Of a stretch of DNA of 64,000 nt, positions 10,138 to 26,565 are shown one piece after another (position 1 is the first letter of the stretch; the number at the start of each line of letters is the position of its first letter). Source of the DNA: Burkholderiales bacterium PBB1 (GTDB taxonomy: Bacteria; Pseudomonadota; Gammaproteobacteria; Burkholderiales; Burkholderiaceae_C); NCBI GenBank assembly GCA_002255905.1, contig NKIN01000001.1:682001-746000 (forward strand), read 5' to 3'. The notes under the pieces are model-generated. The model searched no databases, was not told the DNA's origin, and was given only the letters and a program-made list of their open reading frames with translations. Both the position numbers and the translations under genes were made by a program.

Positions 10138-10847
10138 CGCCGTACCAACTCCAGGGCCTGGGAGGTGTAGAAACCGCTGGAAATGCGCTGCGTGCGGCCG
10201 CGCTGCCAGTCTTGAAGCGCAGCGTCTGCTGCCAGCAAACGGTGCAACGTGGATTCGGCCACCGGCTCGATCCAGGGCGCACGATCGCTGCGCGGCAACA
10301 TCCGTCCGACGGCTCTGAAGACGATCAGCGCCGGGTTGCTGGGGGCGTAGGTGAACAGCAATCCACAGCGGGTGCGCTGGGCCAGTCCGGCCACGACGCG
10401 CACGGCATCGGCGGTGCGGTAATGGATCAGCGAGTCCATGCCAACCACGTAGTCGAACTCGCCGAGTGCCGGGTCGAGCATGTCGCCGGAGCGGAAATCG
10501 ATCCTGCCGAGGCTGTGCTCGCTGGTCAGCTCGGCGGGCTGTCTGTCGCGCGCCAGATCGACCAGCGTCGGTGAGAGGTCGATCGCCAGCACATGCGCGC
10601 CACGGCGAGCGGCCTCCACGGCGAGCGCGCCGGTGCCGCAGCCGGCATCCAGCACGCGCATGCCGCTGAGGTCACTCGGCAGCCAGTCGAGCAGCGTCGC
10701 GCGCATGCGGTCGCGCCCCGCGCGCACGGTGGCGCGTATGCGCCCGACCGGCGCATCGGACGTGAGGCGTGCCCATGCCTGCACGGCGGTGCGATCGAAA
10801 TAATCTTCGATCTTGGTGCGGCGTTCGAGGTAGCTGATCGGGTTCAT
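10134..10847 (-). CDS. bchM: Magnesium protoporphyrin IX O-methyltransferase
   Basis: BchM transfers a methyl group from S-adenosylmethionine to Mg-protoporphyrin IX, making the substrate of AcsF. The 237-residue protein has the methyltransferase motif I VLDAGCGTGALA at about 65-76 and the family segment MDSLIHYRTADAV. The N terminus (YLERRTKIEDYFDRTAVQAW) is typical of BchM/ChlM. It follows bchL after 48 bases and overlaps lhaA by 4. Confidence 0.96.
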   Translation of the reverse strand: MNPISYLERRTKIEDYFDRTAVQAWARLTSDAPVGRIRATVRAGRDRMRATLLDWLPSDLSGMRVLDAGCGTGALAVEAARRGAHVLAIDLSPTLVDLARDRQPAELTSEHSLGRIDFRSGDMLDPALGEFDYVVGMDSLIHYRTADAVRVVAGLAQRTRCGLLFTYAPSNPALIVFRAVGRMLPRSDRAPWIEPVAESTLHRLLAADAALQDWQRGRTQRISSGFYTSQALELVRR

Positions 10848-10895
10848 GCGAGCGTCATCGGGTGGGGTGTCGAGGCAGGAAGATGGCGGCCGGTG

Positions 10896-15632
<4,737 letters not shown>

Positions 15633-15661
<29 letters not shown>

Positions 15662-17264
15662 AGAGGGTCTCGACGGTGATCACCGGCACGCGATGTTCCA
15701 GCGCGTACTGCTCTGTGTTGCGGCGTGCCTTGCCTCGCACGAAAAAGGGAATCTTCTTCAGTTCTTTTTCTGCATCGGGGGCCCACGACGCCGGGCCGGT
15801 CACGGGTTCGGCTTCAAGGGCTTGAGGGGCGGATGAGTCCGCAGTCACATCGGCATCCGGGACGACAGCCGCAACGGCCGTCGCGGTGGTTTCAGGCTTG
15901 CTTTTCGCTGCACTGCCGTGTCCACCCAGATGCGAAGGCGCAGCGTCTTCGTGGAACTCGGCGTCACCGCGGAACATGCCGATGAGGTGCTCTTCCAGGC
16001 CCATCATCAGCGGATGCACCCAGGTGTCGAACAGCACGTTGGCGCCTTCGAAGCCCATCTGCGGTGAGTAGCGTGCCGGGAAATCCTGCACGTGCACCGG
16101 TGCGGAAATCACCGCGCATGGAATGCCCAGGCGCTTGGCGATGTGACGCTCCATCTGTGTGCCCAGCACCAGCTCGGGCTGGAGTTCAGCAACCTTGGCT
16201 TCGATTTCCAGGTAGTCGTCGCAGATCAGCGCCTCGACGCCATACAGCTTCGCTGCCTCGCGCACTTCGCGGGCAAATTCCCGGCTGTAGGTGCCGATGC
16301 CCACGACCTGGAAGCCCAGCTCCTGGCTCGCTACGCGGGCGGCGGCCACGGCATGGGTCGCATCGCCGAACACGAACACCCGCTTGTTGGTCAGGTAGGT
16401 GGAGTCGACCGATTTGGCATACCAGGGCGAGCGTGAGTCGGCATCGGCCAGCACGCCGCTCGGATCGATGTCGGCGAGCTGCGCGACCTCTTTGATGAAC
16501 TCGCGGGTCGCGCCGGCCCCGATCGGGATGGTCTTGGTGGCGGGCTGACCGAAGGTGCGGGTCAGCCAAGAGGCGGTCAGCGACGCGATCTCGGGGTAAA
16601 GAACCACGTTGAACTCGGCATCGCCCAGACGCGACAGATCGTCGGCGGTGGCGCCGAGCGGGGCCACGACATTGATGTCGATGCCCAGCTTCGTCAGCAG
16701 ATCGGAGATCTCGCGCAGATCGTCGCGGTGCCGGAAACCCAAAGCGGCCGGGCCCAGGATGTTGCAGCGAGGGCGAGCGCCTGCGGCTCGGCCGGGCTTG
16801 GTCGCGCCGGGCGCTGGGGCATTCGGGCCGGCCAGTGCACGCACCATCTGATAGAACGTTTCGGAGGCGCCCCAGTTTTCCTTGCGCTGGTACGACGGAA
16901 GCTCCAGCGCCACCACCGGCACCGGCAGATTCAATGCCTTGCAGAGGCCGCCCGGGTCGTCCTGGATCAATTCGGCAGTGCATGAAGCACCGACCATCAT
17001 GGCCTTGGGCTGAAAGCGCTCGTAGGCCTCGCGCGCGGCGGTCTTGAACAGCTCGGCCGTGTCACCGCCCAGGTCGCGGGCCTGGAACGTGGTGTAGGTG
17101 ACCGGCGGGCGCTTGGGCAGCCGCTCGATCATCGTGAACAGCAAGTCGGCGTAGGTGTCGCCCTGAGGCGCGTGCAGCACGTAATGCACGTCCTTCAGCG
17201 CGGTGGCGATCCGCATCGCGCCCACGTGGGGTGGGCCTTCGTAGGTCCAGAGCGTCAACTGCAT
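15633..17264 (-). CDS. bchB: Light-independent protochlorophyllide reductase subunit B
   Basis: BchB pairs with BchN to form the catalytic NB protein that reduces ring D of protochlorophyllide without light. The 543-residue product begins [20 protein letters not shown]. It keeps Asp36 (in APQGDTYAD), the residue known from Rhodobacter to be the unusual aspartate ligand of the NB cluster. Cys94 lies in [16 protein letters not shown] low-complexity Ala/Glu/Pro linker at about 445-485 precedes the small C-terminal domain ([19 protein letters not shown]). Confidence 0.97.
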
Positions 17265-17295
17265 GGTCTGGTGTCTTTGGAAGAGGGTTGGGTCG

Positions 17296-19715
<2,420 letters not shown>

Positions 19716-20654
19716 ATGACCCGAACGACGCCTCAAGCGTTGTCCGCTGACGCCCAAAATGCTGCTGTACCCAATGAAGCTGACACCGATGCCTGGCCCG
19801 AGGTCCACCGGCTTCCCTTCAACACCGACTCGCCCACGTGGCTGCAGCAGCGGCTGGGGCGGCCGGAAGCCGAAGAACGAATGAGTCGCCTTGTCAAAAC
19901 ACTCGAAGTCGAGGTGATTCCTCGGCTGGTCGAGGCCCATCGCGCCGCGCCCATGGGCGAAGTGCTCGTCGCAGTGGTGAGTCCCCTGCCCACGCCTTCG
20001 GAGGTGGAGGCGTTTGTTCAGTTGCTGCTGCACCGCGACGATGCGTCCATCACGGCATTCATCGCGGCCTTGCGCAGCAAAGGGATGTCCGTCGAAGTGG
20101 TGTTTCTTGAATTGCTGGCCACGGCAGCCAACCGGTTGGGCGTTCTCTGGGAAGACGATCGCTGTGATTTCACCGACGTCACCATCGCGCTCGGCCGGTT
20201 GCAACAGTTGTTGCAACAGCTGAGCCCGCTGCTGGCTGCCGAATCGGAGATTTCCGCCAATGCGCGTCGTGTGCTGCTGATCCCGTCCCCGGGCGAGCAG
20301 CACACCTTCGGGCTCTCGATGGTCGCCGAATTTTTCGTGCACGCAGGCTGGGAAGTCGCGAGCGGGCAGGGGGCCTATCGGGACGAAGCGGTCGACATGG
20401 TGAGCCGCGACTGGTTCGACGTGATCGGGTTCTCTGTCGGCAGTGATGCCCGGCTCGACTGGTTGACGGCATGCATCGCATCGGTTCGCAAGATGTCGCG
20501 CAACCCGGCAATCGTGATCCTTGTCGGGGGCCCAGTCTTCACCATCAATCCCGAGTACGTCGCGATCATTGGCGCGGACGCGACCAGCAAGGACGGCAAG
20601 CAGGCCCTCATCGTGGCCGAAGCATTGGTTTCAAACCGTGTCCCTAGTCGCTGA
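19716..20654 (+). CDS. aerR: Cobalamin-binding photosynthesis regulator AerR/PpaA
   Basis: AerR (PpaA) is a B12-binding antirepressor that modulates PpsR/CrtJ. From the ATG at 19716 it has 312 residues. A helical MerR-associated-type cap (about 90-175, with LGVLWEDDRCDFTDVTIALG) is followed by a Rossmann-like B12-binding domain. The cobalamin-ligand-type motif ExHxxG is seen as GEQHTFG, His196. A GGAG site lies 7 bases upstream of the start. It stands directly before ppsR, the conserved arrangement. Long and short forms of AerR are known in Rhodobacter capsulatus, and the frame here is also open upstream. Confidence 0.9.
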   Translation: MTRTTPQALSADAQNAAVPNEADTDAWPEVHRLPFNTDSPTWLQQRLGRPEAEERMSRLVKTLEVEVIPRLVEAHRAAPMGEVLVAVVSPLPTPSEVEAFVQLLLHRDDASITAFIAALRSKGMSVEVVFLELLATAANRLGVLWEDDRCDFTDVTIALGRLQQLLQQLSPLLAAESEISANARRVLLIPSPGEQHTFGLSMVAEFFVHAGWEVASGQGAYRDEAVDMVSRDWFDVIGFSVGSDARLDWLTACIASVRKMSRNPAIVILVGGPVFTINPEYVAIIGADATSKDGKQALIVAEALVSNRVPSR

Positions 20655-20720
20655 CAATACCAGGGTACTTCGGACCTGCCTCATGAGCTTTGCCCGCTTC
20701 TCCTTCCCAGGTGACCCCCG

Positions 20721-22157
20721 ATGATCGGGTTTGCGCAGCCGTCGCAGTCCATAGGGCACCTGACGACCGAGTCGGTCGGTAAGCTGATTGCCGCGGCTGC
20801 AGACGTTTCATTGGTCGTTGATGCCAACGGCGTGATTTGCGACATGGCCTTCGGCAGTGACAGCCTGAAGAACCTGGGCTACGACCGATGGATCGGGCAA
20901 CCCTGGATTCAAACCGTCACCAAGGAGAGCCGGCCCAAGATCGAAGCCCTGCTGCGCGATGCCGACTCTCAGGTGACACCACGCTGGAGGCAGGTCAATC
21001 ACCCCTCCGACTCCGGAGCCGACTTGCCGCTGTCCTATTGCGCGGTCAGGGTGGAGAGCGACTCAGCGGACGTGTCGCCCGGGCGCTCGGTGGTCTACGG
21101 GCGGGATTTGCGGGCCGTGGCGGCCATGCAGCAGAGCCTGATTGACGCGCAACAGGCCTCTTTGCACGAGCATTGGCGGCTGCGTGATGCGCAATCGCGT
21201 TATCGGCACCTGTTCGACGGATCCAGCGAAGGCATGCTGATCATTGACGGCATGAGCCAGAAAATCACCGAGGCGAATCCTGCCGCCCACTCGCTGCTGG
21301 CCGACGTCACGCGCAAGCTGGTTGGTGCGTCCTTTCCGCTCGGCCTGGATGACCCGGGCACTGAGGCGGTCCAGGGCATGCTGGGCAGCCTGCGTGCCAC
21401 GGGCAAAGCCGATGACGTTCGCGTGCATCTGGCAGACAGTGGTGCCGAACTGTGGGTGTGTGGCTCGATGCTTCGGCAGGAGAGCGGCATGGTGACGGTG
21501 CTGCGCCTGTCACGCGTGGTACCCGACGGCGCCGTGTTGTCCCGGCCCGGCGCGCATTCGCTGCTGGTCAAGCTGATGCAGAGTGCACCCGATGCCATGG
21601 TGATCACCGACCTAGATGGTGCTGTTGTCTCTGCCAATGAGTCGTTTGTTCAACTGGTGCAGTTGGCCTCGGAAGAGCAGGTGCGCGGTGAATCACTCGG
21701 GCGCTGGCTGGGGCGCACCGGTGTCGAGCTCAATGTGCTCATTTCCACGTTGCGGCAGCGCGGCTCCGTGCGGCTGTTTCCAACCACGCTCCGAAGTGAC
21801 CAAGGCACGCCCAACGATGTCGAGATCTCGGCTGCGATGGTCGCCGATGGCGAGCAGTCCTGTCTTGGGTTCACCATCCGGGACGTCAGTCGACGCCTGA
21901 GCGACGATGTCCGTGCCGCCAAGGAACTGCCGCGCTCGGTCGGGCAGCTTTCGGAGCTGGTCGGGCGTGTCCCGATGAAGGACATCGTCGGCGAAACCAC
22001 CGACCTGATCGAACAGCTGTGCATCGAGGCCGCCCTCGAATTGACGCGTGACAACCGCGCCGCAGCTGCAGAGATGCTGGGCTTGTCCCGCCAGAGTCTT
22101 TACGTCAAGCTGCGCCGCTATGGCTTGAGCGACACGACCTCCGAAGGTGACAAATAG
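20721..22157 (+). CDS. ppsR: Redox-responsive transcriptional regulator PpsR/CrtJ
   Basis: PpsR is the PAS-domain repressor (and in some betaproteobacteria also activator) of bch, crt and puc genes. The 478-residue protein has an N-terminal region and PAS domains at about 20-130, 155-270 and 285-395. A Fis-type helix-turn-helix follows at the C terminus (NRAAAAEMLGLSRQSLYVKL). Cys434, just before IEAALELTRDN, is in the position of the redox-active cysteine described for CrtJ. It lies 66 bases after aerR, and crtA overlaps its end by 11 bases. Confidence 0.95.
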   Translation: MIGFAQPSQSIGHLTTESVGKLIAAAADVSLVVDANGVICDMAFGSDSLKNLGYDRWIGQPWIQTVTKESRPKIEALLRDADSQVTPRWRQVNHPSDSGADLPLSYCAVRVESDSADVSPGRSVVYGRDLRAVAAMQQSLIDAQQASLHEHWRLRDAQSRYRHLFDGSSEGMLIIDGMSQKITEANPAAHSLLADVTRKLVGASFPLGLDDPGTEAVQGMLGSLRATGKADDVRVHLADSGAELWVCGSMLRQESGMVTVLRLSRVVPDGAVLSRPGAHSLLVKLMQSAPDAMVITDLDGAVVSANESFVQLVQLASEEQVRGESLGRWLGRTGVELNVLISTLRQRGSVRLFPTTLRSDQGTPNDVEISAAMVADGEQSCLGFTIRDVSRRLSDDVRAAKELPRSVGQLSELVGRVPMKDIVGETTDLIEQLCIEAALELTRDNRAAAAEMLGLSRQSLYVKLRRYGLSDTTSEGDK

Positions 22158-22848
22158 GGTGGATCGTGGCGCGGTTGCCGTGCTGGTGCTGGTGGACATC
22201 GCACCCGGTTCCAGGGCATGGGGCTTCGGCCGATTCGTCGTCGGGCGTTTTGACCTCTATCGCGTCCCCGGTTTGCGCTTCTTCAAGGTCCTGGGCAGCG
22301 GCTACGAATCCGGCTTCGGGTTGCGCCCGAGCGTGTCTCGTCAGGGCCTGTTCTGCCTGTTCGACGATGAACCTGCGGCCGACGCCTTCCTGGCCGAGTC
22401 GACGCTGGCGGCCCGCTACCGTTCGCACGCGCGGGAGTTCTTTGCCGTCAAGCTGAAGGCATTCAGCTGCCGTGGCAGCTGGGCGGGCATGAGTTTCCCG
22501 GTCAATGCGCAAGCGCCCGCGAGTGGCCCCATCGCGGCGTTGACCCGTGCATCGATCCGGTTGCCGAAGGCCGCAGCGTTCTGGCGCCAGGCCCCGCTGA
22601 CCCAGCGTTCACTCGACGGTGCGCAAGGCTGTCTGTTCTCGGCGGGGGTGGGCGAGGCGCCGCTGCTGCGGCAGGCCACCTTCACCATGTGGGACAGCGT
22701 GGCGCACATGGATGCCTATGCCCGCAGCGGCGCGCACCTGGAGGCCATCAAGGCAGCTCAACGCCACGGTTATTTCTCCGAGTCGATGTTCGTGCGCTTC
22801 GTGCCCAGTGGGGCGCAAGGAACCTGGCTCGGGCGCCGCTATGGCTGA
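22147..22848 (+). CDS. crtA: Spheroidene monooxygenase
   Basis: CrtA adds the keto group at C-2 of spheroidene and hydroxyspheroidene, giving spheroidenone-type carotenoids under oxygen. The 233-residue product matches the family in the GFGRFVVGRFDLYRVPGLRF-like start, GPIAALTRASIRLPKAAAFW in the middle and the SGAHLEAIKAAQRHGYFSESM segment near the end. The start given is a GTG inside the end of ppsR; another GTG at 22159 is possible. It overlaps crtD by 8 bases. Confidence 0.9.
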   Translation: MTNRVDRGAVAVLVLVDIAPGSRAWGFGRFVVGRFDLYRVPGLRFFKVLGSGYESGFGLRPSVSRQGLFCLFDDEPAADAFLAESTLAARYRSHAREFFAVKLKAFSCRGSWAGMSFPVNAQAPASGPIAALTRASIRLPKAAAFWRQAPLTQRSLDGAQGCLFSAGVGEAPLLRQATFTMWDSVAHMDAYARSGAHLEAIKAAQRHGYFSESMFVRFVPSGAQGTWLGRRYG

Positions 22849-24439
22849 GGCTTTGCGCGAGCACCGGGTGGTGGTGATCGGTGCGGGCGTCGCTGGCCTG
22901 GTCAGCGCGCTGATGCTGGCCTGCCGCGGGTTGAAGGTCACGCTGGTCGAACGCGCAGACACTCCCGGCGGCAAGATGAGGCAGGTGGTGGTGGATGGTG
23001 CCGGCATTGATTCCGGCCCCACGGTGTTCACCATGCGCTGGGTGTTCGAGCAGATCTTCGCGGCGGCCGGTTCGTCGCTGGCAGAGCGCCTGCGTCTGCA
23101 GCCACTGGGGGTGTTGGCGCGGCACGCCTGGCGTGCCGACGAGCGGCTCGATCTGTATGCCGATGCCGGGCGCTCCGCCGAGGCGATCGGGCAGTTTGCC
23201 GGGCCGAACGAGGCGCGGCGCTTCATGCAGTTCTGTGCTCAGGCGCGGACCGTGTACGACACCCTCGAAGGGCCCTACATCCGCTCGCAGCGGCCGACGC
23301 TGCTGGGCATGGCGCGCGACCTGGGCCCCAGTGGCCTGGGCGTGCTGGCGGGTCTCGGGCCATTTGCATCGCTGTGGCGCTCGCTCGCCAGGCACTTTCA
23401 CGATCCGCGGCTGCAGCAGCTGTTCGGCCGCTACGCGACCTACTGCGGCTCGTCGCCGTTTGCCGCACCCGCCACGCTGATGCTGGTCGCGCAAGTCGAG
23501 ATGGATGGCGTGTGGGCCGTCGAGGGCGGCATGCTGGCCGTGGCCACCGCGCTGGCCGGCCTGGCCCAGGAGCAAGGCGCCACGATCCGCTACGGACAGG
23601 CCTGCTCGCAGGTGCTGGTGCGTGGCGGGCGCGCCTGTGGCGTGCAACTGGCCAGCGGCGAATGCATCGATGCGGATTCGGTGGTGTTCAACGGGGACGC
23701 CGCGGCACTGCCGCTGGGCTTGCTCGGTGCAGATTGTTCCGGCGCCGTGCCGCCGGTGCCTGCGTCAGCGCGGTCGCTGTCGGCGATGACCTGGTCGATG
23801 AACGCACGCACGTCCGGCTTTCCGCTGGTGCGGCACAACGTGTTCTTCAACACCGACTATGCGTCGGAGTTCAGAGACATCTTTCAGCACGGCCGTTTGC
23901 CGCGCGAAGGCACGGTCTATGTCTGCGCGCAGGACCGTGACGACAGTGGTTGCTTGCCAGCCCGCGACGGCGATCCGGATGGCAGCAGGCCGGAGCGGCT
24001 GCTGTGCCTGGTCAATGCGCCAGCGAATGGCGATGCAGCCCCCCTTGAACCTTCGGAGATCGACGCATGCGAGCAGACCCACTTCGCGCTGATGCAGCGC
24101 AGCGGACTGACCATCCATCGGACGCCGCACAACACCGTGCTGACGACACCTGCCGATTTCCATCGGCTGTTCCCGGCGACGGGCGGGGCGCTGTACGGCC
24201 AGGCGGCGAACGGCTGGATGGGGGTGTTCAAGCGGCCCGCGTCGCAGAGCCGTCTGCCGGGGCTGTACCTGGCGGGGGGCAGCGTGCACCCAGGGCCGGG
24301 CGTGCCGATGGCAGCGATGTCCGGGCGACTGGCGGCCGAGACGCTGCTGGGGCACCTCGATTCGACCAGCCGGTCCCGCCCAACGGTTATCTCTGGTGGT
24401 ATGTCGACGCGATCAGCAACGACGGGCAACACGCACTGA
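22841..24439 (+). CDS. crtD: 1-hydroxycarotenoid 3,4-desaturase (methoxyneurosporene dehydrogenase)
   Basis: CrtD is a phytoene-desaturase-family flavoprotein that introduces the C3,4 double bond in the spheroidene route. The FAD-binding motif VVIGAGVAGLVSALMLA is at about 10-26, and a second dinucleotide-binding motif GLYLAGGSVHPGPGVPMAAMSG is near the C terminus. From the ATG at 22841 it is 532 residues. The last 26 residues (from about 24362) are read through DNA that also encodes the start of CrtC in the -1 frame, so this tail is probably not conserved by its own function. Confidence 0.93.
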   Translation: MAEALREHRVVVIGAGVAGLVSALMLACRGLKVTLVERADTPGGKMRQVVVDGAGIDSGPTVFTMRWVFEQIFAAAGSSLAERLRLQPLGVLARHAWRADERLDLYADAGRSAEAIGQFAGPNEARRFMQFCAQARTVYDTLEGPYIRSQRPTLLGMARDLGPSGLGVLAGLGPFASLWRSLARHFHDPRLQQLFGRYATYCGSSPFAAPATLMLVAQVEMDGVWAVEGGMLAVATALAGLAQEQGATIRYGQACSQVLVRGGRACGVQLASGECIDADSVVFNGDAAALPLGLLGADCSGAVPPVPASARSLSAMTWSMNARTSGFPLVRHNVFFNTDYASEFRDIFQHGRLPREGTVYVCAQDRDDSGCLPARDGDPDGSRPERLLCLVNAPANGDAAPLEPSEIDACEQTHFALMQRSGLTIHRTPHNTVLTTPADFHRLFPATGGALYGQAANGWMGVFKRPASQSRLPGLYLAGGSVHPGPGVPMAAMSGRLAAETLLGHLDSTSRSRPTVISGGMSTRSATTGNTH

Positions 24440-25281
24440 GCATCATTGCCTTCGTCGGCAGCGTCTTCTCGCCTTACTACGCCTGGGCGCGCCGCAGTGG
24501 TGCCGCCGACCCCGAGAACCACTGCGCCATCAACGTGGCGCTGTACGGCAAGGCCGGCAAGCGCTGGACGATGACCGAGCGCAGCCGCGCCAGCATGACG
24601 CGCGATGCCAGCCGCCTGGTGGTCGGGCCGAGCCAGGTGCACTGGAACGGCGAGTGCCTGACCATCGACATCGACGAGGTCACCGTGCCGATCCCCCAGC
24701 GCGTGCGTGGCCAGGTGCGTGTCTACCCGCAGGGTTTGTGCCGTTTTGTGGCGTCCCTTGACGATGGGGGCCGGCACCGCTGGGGGCCGATTGCACCGTG
24801 CTCGCGGGTCGAGGTCGAGTTCGCGGCGCCTGCCATGAGCTGGTCCGGCCACGCCTACCTGGATTCGAACGAGGGCGACGAGCCGATCGACCGGCCATTC
24901 ACTGAATGGGACTGGTCACGCGGGTCGCTGTCTGACGGCAGCACTGGCGTGATCTACGACGTGCGCCAGAAGCAGGGCGGCGATCGAGTGATCGCGGTGC
25001 GCTTTCAGCCTTCGGGCGATTTCGAGCATTTCACGCCACCCGAGCGTCAGCCCTTGCCACGCACCGCCTGGCGCATCGGTCGCACGATGCGCACCGAGGC
25101 GCACCAGCCGGCGGTCGTCACGCAGACACTGGAAGACACGCCGTTCTACGTGCGCTCGATGTTGTCGTCAGGGCTGCTCGGCGAGGCCGTGGCCTCGGTA
25201 CACGAGACGCTGAACGTGCCGCGCCTGGTCTCCGCGGCGGTGCAACTGATGCTGCCATGGCGGATGCCGCGGGTGCGCTGA
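24067..25281 (+). CDS. crtC: Carotenoid 1,2-hydratase (hydroxyneurosporene synthase), start uncertain
   Basis: CrtC adds water across the C1,2 bond of neurosporene and related acyclic carotenoids. Recognisable homology starts at about 24361 with FDQPVPPNGYLWWYVDA and continues through VGSVFSPYYAWAR and the C-terminal half of the family. In this frame there is no ATG, GTG or TTG between the ATG at 24067 and the homologous region. The coordinates therefore use that distant ATG, which would add about 98 residues and overlap crtD by 373 bases. A non-standard start or an indel are alternatives. Confidence 0.88.
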   Translation: MRADPLRADAAQRTDHPSDAAQHRADDTCRFPSAVPGDGRGAVRPGGERLDGGVQAARVAEPSAGAVPGGGQRAPRAGRADGSDVRATGGRDAAGAPRFDQPVPPNGYLWWYVDAISNDGQHALSIIAFVGSVFSPYYAWARRSGAADPENHCAINVALYGKAGKRWTMTERSRASMTRDASRLVVGPSQVHWNGECLTIDIDEVTVPIPQRVRGQVRVYPQGLCRFVASLDDGGRHRWGPIAPCSRVEVEFAAPAMSWSGHAYLDSNEGDEPIDRPFTEWDWSRGSLSDGSTGVIYDVRQKQGGDRVIAVRFQPSGDFEHFTPPERQPLPRTAWRIGRTMRTEAHQPAVVTQTLEDTPFYVRSMLSSGLLGEAVASVHETLNVPRLVSAAVQLMLPWRMPRVR

Positions 25282-25312
25282 CGCCAGGGGCCGGCGCCCC
25301 GAGCGCACGCCG

Positions 25313-26536
25313 TCAACCGCTGAAGACCGAAGGCGCTTGCCGACCCGCGCCGGCAAAGGAGTTGCTCGCCAGCTGACGCTCTTCGAGGCGCTCGAACAGC
25401 CCGATCGCCCACAGCAGGCGCTGATCGAACCGCTGCTTGCCAGGTCGGGTCTCTGACGTCGGACTGATGCTGGTCTCTGGCGCAACCGGCACGACGGCTG
25501 ACGGGGTTGCCGCCACATCGACCAGGTACTGGATGGCCGGCACCGGAGCCGGAGCGTTGGCGTCGCCGCGCTGGCGCCGTGCCGGGGACATGGCTGCGGC
25601 ACCGAAGGCCACCGCCATCAAGCCGAGCTTGCGCTGCGACGACACGCAGGCACGGCGCGACACCGAGTCGAAGCCTGCGCGCTCCACCTCGCGCCCGATG
25701 TCGGCGTACACCAGGCGCGCGGCCTGAATCGCCGGCCTGCAGTCGCGTGGCAACGCCGGGATGCCCAATGCGGCGCGTTCGTACAGCGTGTCGGCTTCGG
25801 CCAGCAGGCGTGACACCACCGAACCCAGTGCCGGGCTGAAGGTGGGCGAGCGCAGCCATTCGTCAGGGTCGAGCCCGGCCTCGCGCATCCACTCGCGTGG
25901 CAGGTAAAGGCGCCCGTTGCGAGCGTCTTCGCCCACATCGCGTGCGATGTTGGTCAACTGCATCGCCAGGCCCAGCTCGCAAGCCCGTGCCTGCGCCTGT
26001 GGGCTGCGCGCCCCCATGATGATGGCCATCATCGAGCCGACGGTCCCTGCAACCCGCGCGCCGTAATCGTGCAGCTGCGCGATGGTCTCGTAGCGGCGAG
26101 ATTGCAAATCCCACTCGAAGCCTTCCAGCAAAGCGTCGAGCAGCGCCTTCGGGATGTCGAACTGCGCCACCACGGCCGACAAGGCCCGATCCGCTGGCAC
26201 CGGCGAGGGGCAGCCGTCGTAGATGCGCTGCAGGCGGTGTTGCAGGTGATGCAGCGCCCCCATCGGCCCGCCATGCAGATGGCTTTCCAGGTCGATGGTG
26301 TCGTCGGCCAGGCGGCAGAAGGCATACAGCGCAGTGGCCGGTGCCCGCACCCGGCTGGGCAGCACCAGTGACGCGGCGAAGAACGTCTTGGAGCCGCTGC
26401 GCATCAGCGATTCGCAGTCGTGCAGGTCCATGTCGTGCCGGGCTTCGGTGTTTCCGCGGTGGCCGGAGACCAAGGTCAGCGCAGGTGGGAGCGCGTGATC
26501 AATAGGGCGATCGGCCAAGGCTTGTTGGGACTGCAT
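25313..26536 (-). CDS. crtB: Phytoene synthase
   Basis: CrtB condenses two geranylgeranyl diphosphates to phytoene, the first carotenoid step. The prenyl-diphosphate motifs are LADDTID (DDTID at 78-82) and DVGEDARNGR (DVGED at 200-204). The ATG at 26536 gives 407 residues; family members usually start near the internal Met36 (MDLHDCESLM), so about 35 N-terminal residues may be extra. The C-terminal part after residue 320 is a low-complexity, Ala/Pro-rich linker ending in a short conserved RFDQRLLWAIGLFERLE segment. It is downstream of crtI with a 29-base gap. Confidence 0.93.
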   Translation of the reverse strand: MQSQQALADRPIDHALPPALTLVSGHRGNTEARHDMDLHDCESLMRSGSKTFFAASLVLPSRVRAPATALYAFCRLADDTIDLESHLHGGPMGALHHLQHRLQRIYDGCPSPVPADRALSAVVAQFDIPKALLDALLEGFEWDLQSRRYETIAQLHDYGARVAGTVGSMMAIIMGARSPQAQARACELGLAMQLTNIARDVGEDARNGRLYLPREWMREAGLDPDEWLRSPTFSPALGSVVSRLLAEADTLYERAALGIPALPRDCRPAIQAARLVYADIGREVERAGFDSVSRRACVSSQRKLGLMAVAFGAAAMSPARRQRGDANAPAPVPAIQYLVDVAATPSAVVPVAPETSISPTSETRPGKQRFDQRLLWAIGLFERLEERQLASNSFAGAGRQAPSVFSG

Positions 26537-26565
26537 GACGCTCCTTGTGTTTGTCTGGGATGGGA

